A DNA stretch of 64,000 nucleotides from Nocardioides luteus (GTDB lineage: Bacteria; Actinomycetota; Actinomycetes; Propionibacteriales; Nocardioidaceae). Location of the stretch: positions 3,340,501 through 3,404,500 of the forward strand of contig NZ_JADOVJ010000001.1 of the NCBI RefSeq assembly GCF_015752315.1, read 5' to 3'. The notes below the pieces were generated by a model, which searched no databases, had not been told where the DNA came from, and saw only the letters and a program-made list of their open reading frames with translations. Positions within the stretch are counted from its first letter, which is position 1. Each line of letters starts with the position of its first letter. Both the position numbers and the translations under genes were made by a program. Shown piece after piece: positions 1 to 7,960 of this stretch.

Positions 1-745
1 CGAAGCCGCCGAGCATCTGGGCCTCCTCCCAAAGCAGGCCGTGCACCCCGAGCTTCGGCTTCCAGTGGAACTTGGCCAGGCTCGTCCTCCCCGCCGCGTT
101 GACCAGCCGGAAGGTGTGCACGCCGAAGCCCTCCATCATCCGGTAGGAGCGGGAGATGCCGCGGTCGGACATGTTCCACAGCGTGTGGTGCTGGGCCTCG
201 GTGTGCAGGGAGACGAAGTCCCAGAAGGTGTCGTGCGCGGACTGCGCCTGCGGGATCTCGCGGTCGGGATGCGGCTTGCCGGCGTGGATCACGTCGGGGA
301 ACTTGATGCCGTCCTGGATGAAGAAGACCGGGATGTTGTTGCCGACGAGGTCGAAGGTGCCCTCCTCGGTGTAGAACTTCGTCGCGAACCCGCGGGTGTC
401 GCGCACCGTGTCCGCGCTGCCCCGCGAGCCCAGCACCGTGGAGAACCGCACGAAGACCGGCGTCTCCCGGCCCTCGGCGAGGAAGCCGGCGCTGGTGACG
501 GTCTCGGCGGTTCCGTACGCCGTGAAGGTGCCGTGCGCCCCGGCACCGCGGGCGTGGACCACGCGTTCGGGGATCCGCTCGTGGTCGAAGTGGGTGATCT
601 TCTCGCGAAGATGGTGGTCCTGGAGCAGGGTCGGGCCGCGTTCGCCCGCCTTGAGGGACTTGTCGGTCTCGCGGAGGCGCACACCGCCTGAGGTGGTCAG
701 CCACTCGGTCTGGTCGGGGGTGCCAGGGCTCGGCGTGTCGGTCAT
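1..745 (-). CDS. Catalase, N-terminal part (gene continues beyond the window)
   Basis: Heme catalase that dismutates hydrogen peroxide in the cytoplasm. About 248 N-terminal residues are visible. They carry the typical opening ([22 protein letters not shown], here quoted only as [20 protein letters not shown]), then [29 protein letters not shown] and [17 protein letters not shown]. The segment [10 protein letters not shown] plus VVHARG contains the distal catalytic histidine, and the GNNIPVFF stretch the distal asparagine. The ATG at 743-745 is preceded by GAAGGA. A GNNT-N16-GGGTAC stress-type promoter lies about 37 nt upstream. The 3' end and the proximal heme tyrosine are outside the window, so the clade (small or large subunit) cannot be decided. 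Confidence 0.95.
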   Translation of the reverse strand, partial: MTDTPSPGTPDQTEWLTTSGGVRLRETDKSLKAGERGPTLLQDHHLREKITHFDHERIPERVVHARGAGAHGTFTAYGTAETVTSAGFLAEGRETPVFVRFSTVLGSRGSADTVRDTRGFATKFYTEEGTFDLVGNNIPVFFIQDGIKFPDVIHAGKPHPDREIPQAQSAHDTFWDFVSLHTEAQHHTLWNMSDRGISRSYRMMEGFGVHTFRLVNAAGRTSLAKFHWKPKLGVHGLLWEEAQMLGGF

Positions 746-781
746 GGCGGTCCTTCGGTCGGGGAACGGGCTTTACCTCCC

Positions 782-807
782 GTACCCGCCCCCGCGCCCC
801 GCGATGC
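782..807 (-). promoter_or_regulatory. Candidate SigB/SigF-type promoter of catalase
   Basis: On the minus strand GCAT (807-804) is followed after 16 nt by GGGTAC (787-782). This fits the loose sigma-B consensus GNNT-N14-16-GGGTAC/T recalled for Streptomyces coelicolor. The -10 box is 37 nt upstream of the catalase ATG. The extended string GGGTACGGGA recurs at 1871 and 12908. Confidence 0.6.
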
Positions 808-822
808 CCGAACGCGCCCGTC

Positions 823-1785
823 TCAGCTGGCGCTGCTGCTGGCCACCCAGCGGAGCACGTCGTCCCACTCGTCGAGGAACCGGTCCAGGCCGTAGCGCCG
901 TCTGGCATGCCGGCGCCCGATGAGGCCGGCCTCCTCGGCGACGTCGGGATCCTTCATCAGGTGACGTACGGCCGGGACGATCTCGTCGCGGCGGGTGGTG
1001 ACGAAGCCGGCCTCGTGCGGCACCGCGAGCGGGGTCTCGGTCGTGGCCAGGGCGACGACCGGCATGCCGAGGTGCATCGCCTCGATCAGGGAGAGCCCCA
1101 GCGAGGTCCAGCGGTTGAGGTGCACGTACACACGACGCCGCGCGAGGTGGTCGTGCAGATCCTGCTGCGAGTAGTTCTCGTACGTCCGCAGCCCCTGGTA
1201 GTCGGGCAGCCGCTCCACGCGCATGCCGAAGACGTCGGCGCCGACGCCCTCGGCCAGCGCCGGGATGAGGTCGGCGCCGACCGAGCGGCCGCGGCGTACC
1301 GGATCGTTGACGACCACCCCGGCGCGCTCGATGTCGCCGGTGTAGCGACGGCCCGGGTCGACGATGCCGTGCTCGATCACCGTGGTCGGGGTGCCGCTGC
1401 AGTCCCAGACGAGGTCGTTGAAGCCGGTGACGTGCACGATCGGGATGCCGCCGCCGGCCATCGGGTGACGGGTGTCGGGCACGGCACCGGCCGGGGTGTT
1501 GTGCTCCAGATAGATCGCCGGTACGTCGCGGCCAGGCCGCCGTCCGCCGAGCCACCGCTCGGCCAGGTCGACCTCGTGCGGGCGCTGCAGGACGACGACG
1601 TCGACCTCCTCCTGCGCGAGGGCGTCGCTGCTCACCTCGCGAGCCGACGACGGCCAGTCCCAGGTGCGGGCCCGGCCGAGGCCGTCGGGGCCGCGGTCGG
1701 GGGTGGTCGGCAGCAGGTAGTCGTGGCGGCCGTGCACGAACGCCGTCGTCCAGGAGCCGTGCACGTGCCAGATCAGGATTCTCAT
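823..1785 (-). CDS. Glycosyltransferase, GT4-like (GT-B fold)
   Basis: A 320-residue glycosyltransferase, probably cytoplasmic. It begins MRILIWHVHGSWTTAF with an HGxxD-type N-terminal Rossmann segment. The C-terminal half has YVHLNRWTSLGLSLIEAMHLGMPVVALATTE, matching the conserved E-x7-E region of family 4 enzymes (here a T-S-LGLSLIEAM version). Nucleotide-sugar donor and acceptor are unknown. The ATG at 1783-1785 has GAAGGGG just upstream. It is divergent from the carbamoyltransferase/heptose operon, with 134 bp between the two starts, so it probably works on the same glycan or glycoside. Confidence 0.8.
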   Translation of the reverse strand: MRILIWHVHGSWTTAFVHGRHDYLLPTTPDRGPDGLGRARTWDWPSSAREVSSDALAQEEVDVVVLQRPHEVDLAERWLGGRRPGRDVPAIYLEHNTPAGAVPDTRHPMAGGGIPIVHVTGFNDLVWDCSGTPTTVIEHGIVDPGRRYTGDIERAGVVVNDPVRRGRSVGADLIPALAEGVGADVFGMRVERLPDYQGLRTYENYSQQDLHDHLARRRVYVHLNRWTSLGLSLIEAMHLGMPVVALATTETPLAVPHEAGFVTTRRDEIVPAVRHLMKDPDVAEEAGLIGRRHARRRYGLDRFLDEWDDVLRWVASSSAS

Positions 1786-1850
1786 TCCCCTTCAGTGCCC
1801 GGGAGCACCTTCGGTGATGCGGCGGTGCGAGACAAGTTCCGCGGTGAGGC

Positions 1851-1876
1851 GACTCAAAGCGCTTCGCCCCGGGTAC
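1851..1876 (+). promoter_or_regulatory. Candidate SigB/SigF-type promoter of the heptose operon
   Basis: GACT (1851-1854), 16 nt, GGGTAC (1871-1876). The -10 box is 43 nt before the ATG at 1920. It has the same GNNT-N16-GGGTAC layout as sites at 782, 12888, 14134, 15588 and 40331. Confidence 0.55.
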
Positions 1877-1919
1877 GGGAAGCACTTCGCATCCCTATCC
1901 GGTCCGGAAGGCAGCACAG

Positions 1920-3584
1920 ATGAAGGTCCTTGGCGTCAACGCCCTCTTCCACGACCCCAGCGCAGCACTCGTCATCGACGGCAGGACGGTCGCGGCGGCC
2001 GAGGAGGAGCGCTTCTCGCGCCGCAAGCACGGCCACCGCCCGGTGCCGTTCGCGGCGTGGGAGCTCCCCGACCACGCGATCCGATGGTGCCTGGAGGAGG
2101 CCGGGCTCGAGCCCGGCGACCTGGACGCCGTCGCCTACTCCTACGACTTCTCCCTGGCCCGGCCGGCGGACGAGATGGGGCTGCACGACCCGTGGGACGG
2201 CCTGCGCCAGGCGTACGCCGCCCACGCACCGGACTTCCTGACCAACATCCTGCCCGGCCTGGACCGGGCCGACGTACGCTTCGTCCCCCACCACGTCGCC
2301 CACGCCGCCTCCGCGGCGCTGGCCTCGCCCTACGTCGCCGAAGGCAGCGACGTGCTGGTCCTCGACGGCCGCGGTGAGTGCCACAGCCATCTCGCCGGGC
2401 GCTACGACGCCGACGGGTCGCTGACGACCCTGCGCAGCCAGGAGCTGCCGCACTCGCTCGGACTGGTCTTCGAGGAGCTCACCGAGCATCTGGGGTTCCT
2501 GCGCGCCAACGACGAGTACAAGGTGATGGCGCTCGCCTCCTACGGCAAGCCGTTCGCGTCCAGCGGCCACCGGATGGACGAGCTCACCGAGCGGATCCGG
2601 CTCACCGGGGACGGCGGATTCATCACCGAGCCGATCGACTGGTCCGCCCTCGCGCCACGGCTGCGGCCCGGCGAGGCCTGGACCGTCGACCATGCCGACC
2701 TGGCCGCGAGCGTGCAGCTGCGCTTCGAGGAGGTGCTGGTCGAGCTCGCCCGGTGGCTGCGTGGGCGGACCGGCGGCAGCCACCTGACCCTCGCCGGCGG
2801 GGTGGCGCTCAACTGCGTCGCCAACACCCGGCTGGTCGAGCGCAGCGGCTACGAGAACATCTGGGTGCAGCCGGCCGCGGGCGACGCCGGGACGGCGCTC
2901 GGCGCCGCGCTGCAGATCGCCGCCGACAACGGCGACCGCCTGGAGCCCATGCCCGGCGCCGACCTGGGACGCGGATGGCCGGAGGAGGAGATCGAGGCGA
3001 CGCTGCGTACGGCCCGGGTGGCCTACGAGCGTCCCGCCGACCTCGCCGCGACCGTGGCCGAGTGCCTGGCCGACAACGGGATCGTCGCGTGGTTCCAGGG
3101 ACGCAGCGAGTTCGGCCCGCGCGCCCTCGGGCACCGCTCGCTGCTCGCCCACCCTGGCCGCCAGGAGAACCTCGAGCGGATCAACGACGTCAAGGGCCGC
3201 GAGCAGTTCCGGCCGGTGGCGCCGATGGTGCTCGCCGAGCGCGCGGCCGACATCTTCGAGCGCGGACCGCTGCCCTCCCCCTACATGCTGTTCGTCCACG
3301 ACGTCACCGCGGAGTGGCACCCGCTGATCCCGGCGGTGACCCACGTCGACGGCACCGCCCGGGTGCAGACGGTCGATCCGCAGCACGAGCCGCTGGTGGC
3401 GCGGATGCTCGCCGAGTTCGAGGCCCGGACCGGGCTCCCCGTCGTCGTCAACACCAGCCTGAACACCGCGGGCCGGCCGATGGTCGACTCGCCCCGGGAC
3501 GCGCTGGAGTGCTTCGGGTCGGCGCCGATCGACCTGCTCGCCATCGGCCCGTTCGTCGTACGCCGCGCAAGGACGAGCTCATGA
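1920..3584 (+). CDS. NodU/CmcH-family carbamoyltransferase
   Basis: O-carbamoyltransferase (554 aa) of the NodU/CmcH/TobZ family. These use carbamoyl phosphate and ATP to carbamoylate a hydroxyl on a sugar or natural product. The N-terminal Kae1-like domain opens with GVNALFHDPSAALVIDG and contains EEERFSRRKHG and the HHVAHAASA metal-binding type motif. The C-terminal YrdC-like part carries GRSEFGPRALGHRS and the ending VVNTSLNTAGRPMVDSP. Length is normal for the family. It is the first gene of an operon (3584 overlaps the next ATG as ATGA) with heptose genes, so a carbamoylated heptosyl glycan or glycoside is a reasonable inference. It reads from a candidate stress promoter at 1851. Confidence 0.92.
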   Translation: MKVLGVNALFHDPSAALVIDGRTVAAAEEERFSRRKHGHRPVPFAAWELPDHAIRWCLEEAGLEPGDLDAVAYSYDFSLARPADEMGLHDPWDGLRQAYAAHAPDFLTNILPGLDRADVRFVPHHVAHAASAALASPYVAEGSDVLVLDGRGECHSHLAGRYDADGSLTTLRSQELPHSLGLVFEELTEHLGFLRANDEYKVMALASYGKPFASSGHRMDELTERIRLTGDGGFITEPIDWSALAPRLRPGEAWTVDHADLAASVQLRFEEVLVELARWLRGRTGGSHLTLAGGVALNCVANTRLVERSGYENIWVQPAAGDAGTALGAALQIAADNGDRLEPMPGADLGRGWPEEEIEATLRTARVAYERPADLAATVAECLADNGIVAWFQGRSEFGPRALGHRSLLAHPGRQENLERINDVKGREQFRPVAPMVLAERAADIFERGPLPSPYMLFVHDVTAEWHPLIPAVTHVDGTARVQTVDPQHEPLVARMLAEFEARTGLPVVVNTSLNTAGRPMVDSPRDALECFGSAPIDLLAIGPFVVRRARTSS

Positions 3585-5083
3585 CCATCGAGACCACCAT
3601 CGTCATCCCGACCGTCGGCCGGCCGAGCCTGCGGGTGCTGCTGGACGCGCTGGCGAACCAGACCGTGCCGCTGCACCGTCCGGTGATCGTGGCCGACGAC
3701 CGCCCCGACGGGGACGACCTGGTCCTCGACGACCTCTCGATCGACGTCGAGGTCGTCCGGACCGGAGGCGGCGGCCCCGCCCGCGCGCGCAACATCGGCT
3801 GGCGGCACACCCGCACGCCGTGGGTCTCCTTCCTCGACGACGACGTGGTGCCGGACGCGTCCTGGTATCGCGACCTGATCGCCGACCTGCGCCTGCTCGA
3901 GGACTACCCCGAGCAGGAGATCATCGGCAGCCAGGGCCGGCTCACCGTCCCGCTTCCCGAGGATCGTCGCCCCACCGACTGGGAGCGCGGCACCGCGAGC
4001 CTGGAGACCTCGGCGTGGATCACCGCCGACATGAGCTACCGCCGCGACCGGCTGGCCGAGGCGGGCGGCTTCGACGAGCGCTTCCAGCGGGCCTTCCGCG
4101 AGGACGCCGACCTGGCCCTACGCCTCGGCGCCGACCGTGGCCGGATCGTCGTCGGCAGCCGGCACGTGACCCATCCGGTGCGGCCCTCCGACGACTGGGC
4201 CAGCGTGCGCGCCCAGGCGGGCAACGCCGACGACATCCTGATGCGTGCGCTCCACGGACCCGGGTGGCACGAGCGGGCGAACGCGCCCGAGGGCCGTCGC
4301 AAGTCCCACCTGGCCACCACCGCCGCCGGAGCGCTCGCCGTCGCCGGACTGCTGTCCCGACGCCGCCGGCTCGCCAGGGCCGGTGCCCTCGGCTGGCTCG
4401 CGGGCACCGCCGCGCTCGCCCGGCATCGCATCGCCCCCGGCCCGAGGACCCCTGCCGAGATCCGGCGGATGGTGCTGACCAGCGCCGCGATCCCTGCGGC
4501 GGCGACGTGGCATCTGCTCCGGGGCGTACGCCGCCACCACGGCGCGACGCCGTGGCGGGGCATCCCGGAACTGGTCCTGCTCGACCGGGACGGGACCCTG
4601 ATCGAGGATGTGCCCTACAACGGCGACCCCGACCTGGTGCGCCCGCTCCCCGGTGTCCGCGAGGCCCTCGACCGGCTCCGCGCGGAGGGCGTGCGGCTCA
4701 TGATCGTGACCAACCAGTCCGGCATCGGCCGCGGCGTCATCAGCGAGGAGCAGGTCGACGCCGTCGACCAGCGGGTCATCGAGCTGCTGGGCCCGTTCGA
4801 GGCGGTGCTCCGCTGCCCGCACTCCCCCGACGACCGCTGCGGGTGTCGCAAGCCCGGCCCCGACCTGATCAAGCGTGCCCTCGCCAGCACCGGCGTACAT
4901 CCCGACCGCGCGATCATGGTCGGCGACATCGGCAGCGACATGGAGGCCGCCAAGCACGCCGGTGTGAGCGGCTGCCTGGTTCCGACGCTGCGCACCCGCC
5001 GCGATGAGATCGACGCCGCCGCCCCGCGCACCGCCGCCGGCCTCGTCCAGGCCGTCGACCTGATGCTGGGAGGCGTGTGGTGA
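3581..5083 (+). CDS. Fusion: family 2 glycosyltransferase + GmhB-type heptose bisphosphate phosphatase
   Basis: A two-domain protein of 500 aa. Residues about 1-225 are a GT-A family 2 glycosyltransferase: TIVIPTVGRPSLRVLLDAL opening, GGGGPARARNIGWR, and the metal-binding FLDDD at residues 84-88. Residues about 230-320 are a basic linker with two hydrophobic stretches. Residues about 328-500 are a HAD phosphatase of the GmhB type: LLDRDGTL with D335 and D337, TNQSGIGRG, the zinc-loop cysteines CPHSPDDRCGCRKP, and GDIGSDMEAA. GmhB removes the 7-phosphate from D-glycero-D-manno-heptose 1,7-bisphosphate. The start overlaps the preceding stop (ATGA), and the end overlaps the next gene. Fusion of precursor synthesis with a transferase is unusual. 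Confidence 0.88.
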   Translation: MTIETTIVIPTVGRPSLRVLLDALANQTVPLHRPVIVADDRPDGDDLVLDDLSIDVEVVRTGGGGPARARNIGWRHTRTPWVSFLDDDVVPDASWYRDLIADLRLLEDYPEQEIIGSQGRLTVPLPEDRRPTDWERGTASLETSAWITADMSYRRDRLAEAGGFDERFQRAFREDADLALRLGADRGRIVVGSRHVTHPVRPSDDWASVRAQAGNADDILMRALHGPGWHERANAPEGRRKSHLATTAAGALAVAGLLSRRRRLARAGALGWLAGTAALARHRIAPGPRTPAEIRRMVLTSAAIPAAATWHLLRGVRRHHGATPWRGIPELVLLDRDGTLIEDVPYNGDPDLVRPLPGVREALDRLRAEGVRLMIVTNQSGIGRGVISEEQVDAVDQRVIELLGPFEAVLRCPHSPDDRCGCRKPGPDLIKRALASTGVHPDRAIMVGDIGSDMEAAKHAGVSGCLVPTLRTRRDEIDAAAPRTAAGLVQAVDLMLGGVW

Positions 5084-6114
5084 GGACCCTCGTCGTACGC
5101 CTGGACTCGATGGGCGACGTGCTTCTCGCCGGGCCGGCGGTCCGCGCGATGGCCGCGACCAGCGACCACCTGACGATGCTGTGCGGCCCGCTGGGCCGCG
5201 AGGCGGCCGAGCTGCTGCCCGGCGTCGACGAGGTGCTGTGCTGGGAGGCGCCGTGGATCGTCGCGGACCCGCCACCGGTCGATGCCGACGAGGTCGACCT
5301 GCTGCGCAAGCGGCTCGAGGCCGGGCTGTTCGACCGGGCCGTGGTCCTGACCAGCTTCCACCAGTCGCCGCTGCCGACCGCGCTCGTCCTCAGGCTTGCC
5401 GGGATCGGCCGGGTGGCCGCGGTGAGCACCGACTACCCCGGCTCGCTGCTCGACCACCGGGTGCGCGTCGAGGAGGACATCCCCGAGCCCGAACGGGCGC
5501 TCGCCGTCGCCACCGCCTGCGGCGGCCGGCTGCCCGACGGCGACGACGGCCGGCTCGCGGTCAGTGTCGGCCTCAGGGTCCACCGCGTCACAGACGACCT
5601 TCCGGTGCCCTACGTCGCCCTCCATCCCGGCACCTCGGCACCTGCTCGCGCCTGGCCGCCGGACCGTTTCCGGGAGCTGGCCGAGCAGCTGAGCGGCCTC
5701 GGGCTCGGTGTCGTCGTCACCGGCGGCCCCGAGGAGCGCCGGCTCACCGCGTACGTCGCCGGCGGACGCGGCACCGACCTGGGCGGGACGCTCGGCCTGA
5801 ACGAGCTCGCCGGCGTCCTCGAGCAGGCCGAGGCGGTGGTGGTCGGCAACACCGGCCCCGCCCACTTGGCCGCCGCCGTCGGCACCCCGGTGGTCTCGCT
5901 CTACGCCCCGACGATCAGCGCCGAGCGCTGGGCACCCTACGGCGTCGACCGGGTGCTCCTCGGCGACCAGCACGCTCCCTGCCGCGACACCCGCGCTCGC
6001 GAGTGCCCCGTTCCCGGGCACCCGTGCCTGACCAGCGTCACGCCGGACGATGTCGTCACCGCGCTCGGCACCCTCGGCGTACGTCCATCCGAAACCGTGG
6101 GAAGGGGCCGCTGA
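5080..6114 (+). CDS. GT9-family (heptosyltransferase-like) glycosyltransferase
   Basis: A 344-aa protein of the WaaC/WaaF (GT9) family, whose members transfer ADP-heptose. It starts MRTLVVRLDSMGDVLLAGPA, the standard GT9 opening. It has LHPGTSAPARAWPPDRFREL, VVTGGPEERRLT and VGNTGPAHLAAAVGTPVV, the nucleotide-binding C-terminal motif. The GTG at 5080 overlaps the previous stop (GTGA); a GTG one codon earlier (5077) is also possible. It sits between the GT2-GmhB fusion and a GT4, so heptosyl transfer onto the glycan is the likely role. The acceptor is unknown because Gram-positives lack lipid A. Confidence 0.88.
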   Translation: MRTLVVRLDSMGDVLLAGPAVRAMAATSDHLTMLCGPLGREAAELLPGVDEVLCWEAPWIVADPPPVDADEVDLLRKRLEAGLFDRAVVLTSFHQSPLPTALVLRLAGIGRVAAVSTDYPGSLLDHRVRVEEDIPEPERALAVATACGGRLPDGDDGRLAVSVGLRVHRVTDDLPVPYVALHPGTSAPARAWPPDRFRELAEQLSGLGLGVVVTGGPEERRLTAYVAGGRGTDLGGTLGLNELAGVLEQAEAVVVGNTGPAHLAAAVGTPVVSLYAPTISAERWAPYGVDRVLLGDQHAPCRDTRARECPVPGHPCLTSVTPDDVVTALGTLGVRPSETVGRGR

Positions 6115-7346
6115 TGCGCGTCGCACTCGTCTCTGAACATGCCAACCCGCTCGCCGCTCTCGGCCGTGAGGACGCCGGTGGGCAGAACGTCCACGTCGCC
6201 GCGCTGGCCGCCGGCCTGGCGCAGAACGGCCACGAGGTGACCGTCTACACCAGGCGCGACGACCTCGCTACACCGGCACGTGTCCGGACCGACGGCTACG
6301 TGGTCGAGCACGTCCCGGCCGGGCCGCCGGCCGAGGTCGCCAAGGACGACCTTCTCCCCTACATCCCGGAGCTGGCCAGGCGACTGCAGGAGGCATGGCT
6401 CATCGAGCCGCCCGACCTGGTCCACACGCACTTCTGGATGAGCGGGCTGGCCTCGCTCCCCGGCGTCCGGGAGCAGGGGGTTCCGCTGGTGCAGTCCTTC
6501 CATGCCCTCGGGTCGGTCAAGCGCCGCCAGCAGGGTGACGCCGACACCAGCCCGCCCGAGCGGATCGAGCACGAGCGGCGGCTGTGCGTCGAGGCCGACA
6601 CCGTCATCGCGACCTGCACCGACGAGGTCCGCGAGCTCCGCCGGCTCGGCCTGCCCGACGGCCGCGCCACGATCATCCCGTGCGGTGTCGACACCGATCT
6701 GTTCCGGCCCGGACCGGGCCGGCTCGCCGACCGGCTGCGGCTGCTCGTCCTGGGCAGGATGGTGCCCCGCAAGGGGATCGGCAACGCGATCGAGGCGCTC
6801 GCCCACCTGGTCCACGACGAGGGGCTCGACGTCGAGCTGATGATCGCCGGCGGCCCGTCGCGCAGGGACCTCGACTCCGACCCCGAGACGCTGCGGCTGC
6901 GGCAGATCGCCGATCACCACGGCGTCGCCGGCCGCACGATCTTCCTCGGCAGCGTCGACCGCGACGGCGTCCCTGGCCTGATCCGCAGCAGCGACGCCGT
7001 GGTGGCGGTGCCCTGGTACGAACCGTTCGGCATCGTGCCCGTCGAGGCGATGGCCTGCGGCCGCCCCGTGGTCGGCACGGCCGTCGGTGGGCTTCTCGAC
7101 ACCGTGGTGCCCGGGGTCACCGGCGACCTGGTACGACCGCGGCACCCCGTCGAGCTGGCCCGCGTCCTGGCCACCCTGCTGCGCGACCCCGAGCGCCGAC
7201 GGCGCTACGGCGAAGCCGGGCGGCGGCGCGCGGTCGAGCGCTACGACTGGCGCCACGTCCTGGCTGCCACCGAGCACCTCTACGAGCGGGTCACCCGACC
7301 CGCCAGATCCACCCGTTCCATCGATGCGAAGGAGGCAGTCCGATGA
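6114..7346 (+). CDS. Glycosyltransferase family 4
   Basis: A 410-aa GT-B enzyme. The N-terminus RVALVSEHANPLAALGREDAGGQNVHVA has the GGQxVHV loop of the sucrose-phosphate-synthase/MshA branch. The C-terminus contains LVLGRMVPRKGIGNAIEAL and PWYEPFGIVPVEAMACGRPVVG with the E-x7-E donor-binding motif. The start overlaps the upstream stop (TGATG) and the end overlaps gmhA (ATGA), so it is co-transcribed. Donor and acceptor are unknown. Domain length and motifs look intact. Confidence 0.9.
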   Translation: MRVALVSEHANPLAALGREDAGGQNVHVAALAAGLAQNGHEVTVYTRRDDLATPARVRTDGYVVEHVPAGPPAEVAKDDLLPYIPELARRLQEAWLIEPPDLVHTHFWMSGLASLPGVREQGVPLVQSFHALGSVKRRQQGDADTSPPERIEHERRLCVEADTVIATCTDEVRELRRLGLPDGRATIIPCGVDTDLFRPGPGRLADRLRLLVLGRMVPRKGIGNAIEALAHLVHDEGLDVELMIAGGPSRRDLDSDPETLRLRQIADHHGVAGRTIFLGSVDRDGVPGLIRSSDAVVAVPWYEPFGIVPVEAMACGRPVVGTAVGGLLDTVVPGVTGDLVRPRHPVELARVLATLLRDPERRRRYGEAGRRRAVERYDWRHVLAATEHLYERVTRPARSTRSIDAKEAVR

Positions 7347-7960
7347 CCACGACCCCATGCGCCCACGAGCACCTCGCCGAGCTCAGCCAGACTCTGCGGA
7401 GGTTCGACGGCTGTGTCGACATCGCCGACCAGTGGGGTGTACGTCTCGTGCCCGTGCTCGAGTCCGGCGGGCGACTTCTCGCGGCCGGCAACGGTGGCAG
7501 CGCCGCCCAGGCCCAGCACCTGACCGCCGAGCTGGTCGGCCGCTATCGCGAGGACCGCGCCCCGTTCTCGGCGATCTGCCTCTCCGCGGAGACCTCCAGC
7601 CTGACCGCCATCGGCAACGACTACCCGCCCGAGGAGCTCTTCGCCCGTCAGGTCGAGGCGCACGGGCGGCCCGGCGACGTCCTCGTGCTGATGTCCACCA
7701 GCGGCCGCAGCGGCAACCTGCTCGCGGCCGCCCGGCGCGGACGGCGGGCCGGGATGCAGGTCTGGTCGATGACCGGCCCGCTCCCCAACCCGCTGGCCGA
7801 CCTCTCCGACGAGCACTGCTCCGTCGAGGCGCGCTACACCGCCACCGTGCAGGAGATGCACCTGGTCGCGCTGCACATCATGTGCGCCGCCTTCGACCGC
7901 GAGCTCGGCGTCGGCGTGCCCGCGCAGGTCTCGACCGAGGACCTGGAGGTGCTGCGATGA
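7343..7960 (+). CDS. gmhA: Sedoheptulose 7-phosphate isomerase
   Basis: A SIS-domain isomerase (205 aa) that converts D-sedoheptulose 7-phosphate to D-glycero-D-manno-heptose 7-phosphate, the first step of the heptose pathway. Family motifs are present: LLAAGNGGSAAQAQHLTAEL, the ETSSLTAIGNDY loop, MSTSGRSGNLLAAA (phosphate site) and the late VQEMHLVALHIMCAAFD helix with the catalytic-type histidine. Length matches GmhA (about 190-200 aa). The ATG at 7343 follows GGAGG and overlaps the upstream stop. It is followed by hldE through an ATGA overlap. Confidence 0.95.
   Translation: MTTTPCAHEHLAELSQTLRRFDGCVDIADQWGVRLVPVLESGGRLLAAGNGGSAAQAQHLTAELVGRYREDRAPFSAICLSAETSSLTAIGNDYPPEELFARQVEAHGRPGDVLVLMSTSGRSGNLLAAARRGRRAGMQVWSMTGPLPNPLADLSDEHCSVEARYTATVQEMHLVALHIMCAAFDRELGVGVPAQVSTEDLEVLR

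Noticed and set aside
2378..5083. Long plus-strand frame extending the GT2-GmhB gene upstream
   Set aside because: The upstream 400 codons are an out-of-frame shadow of the carbamoyltransferase; the real start is ATG 3581 in the ATGA overlap.
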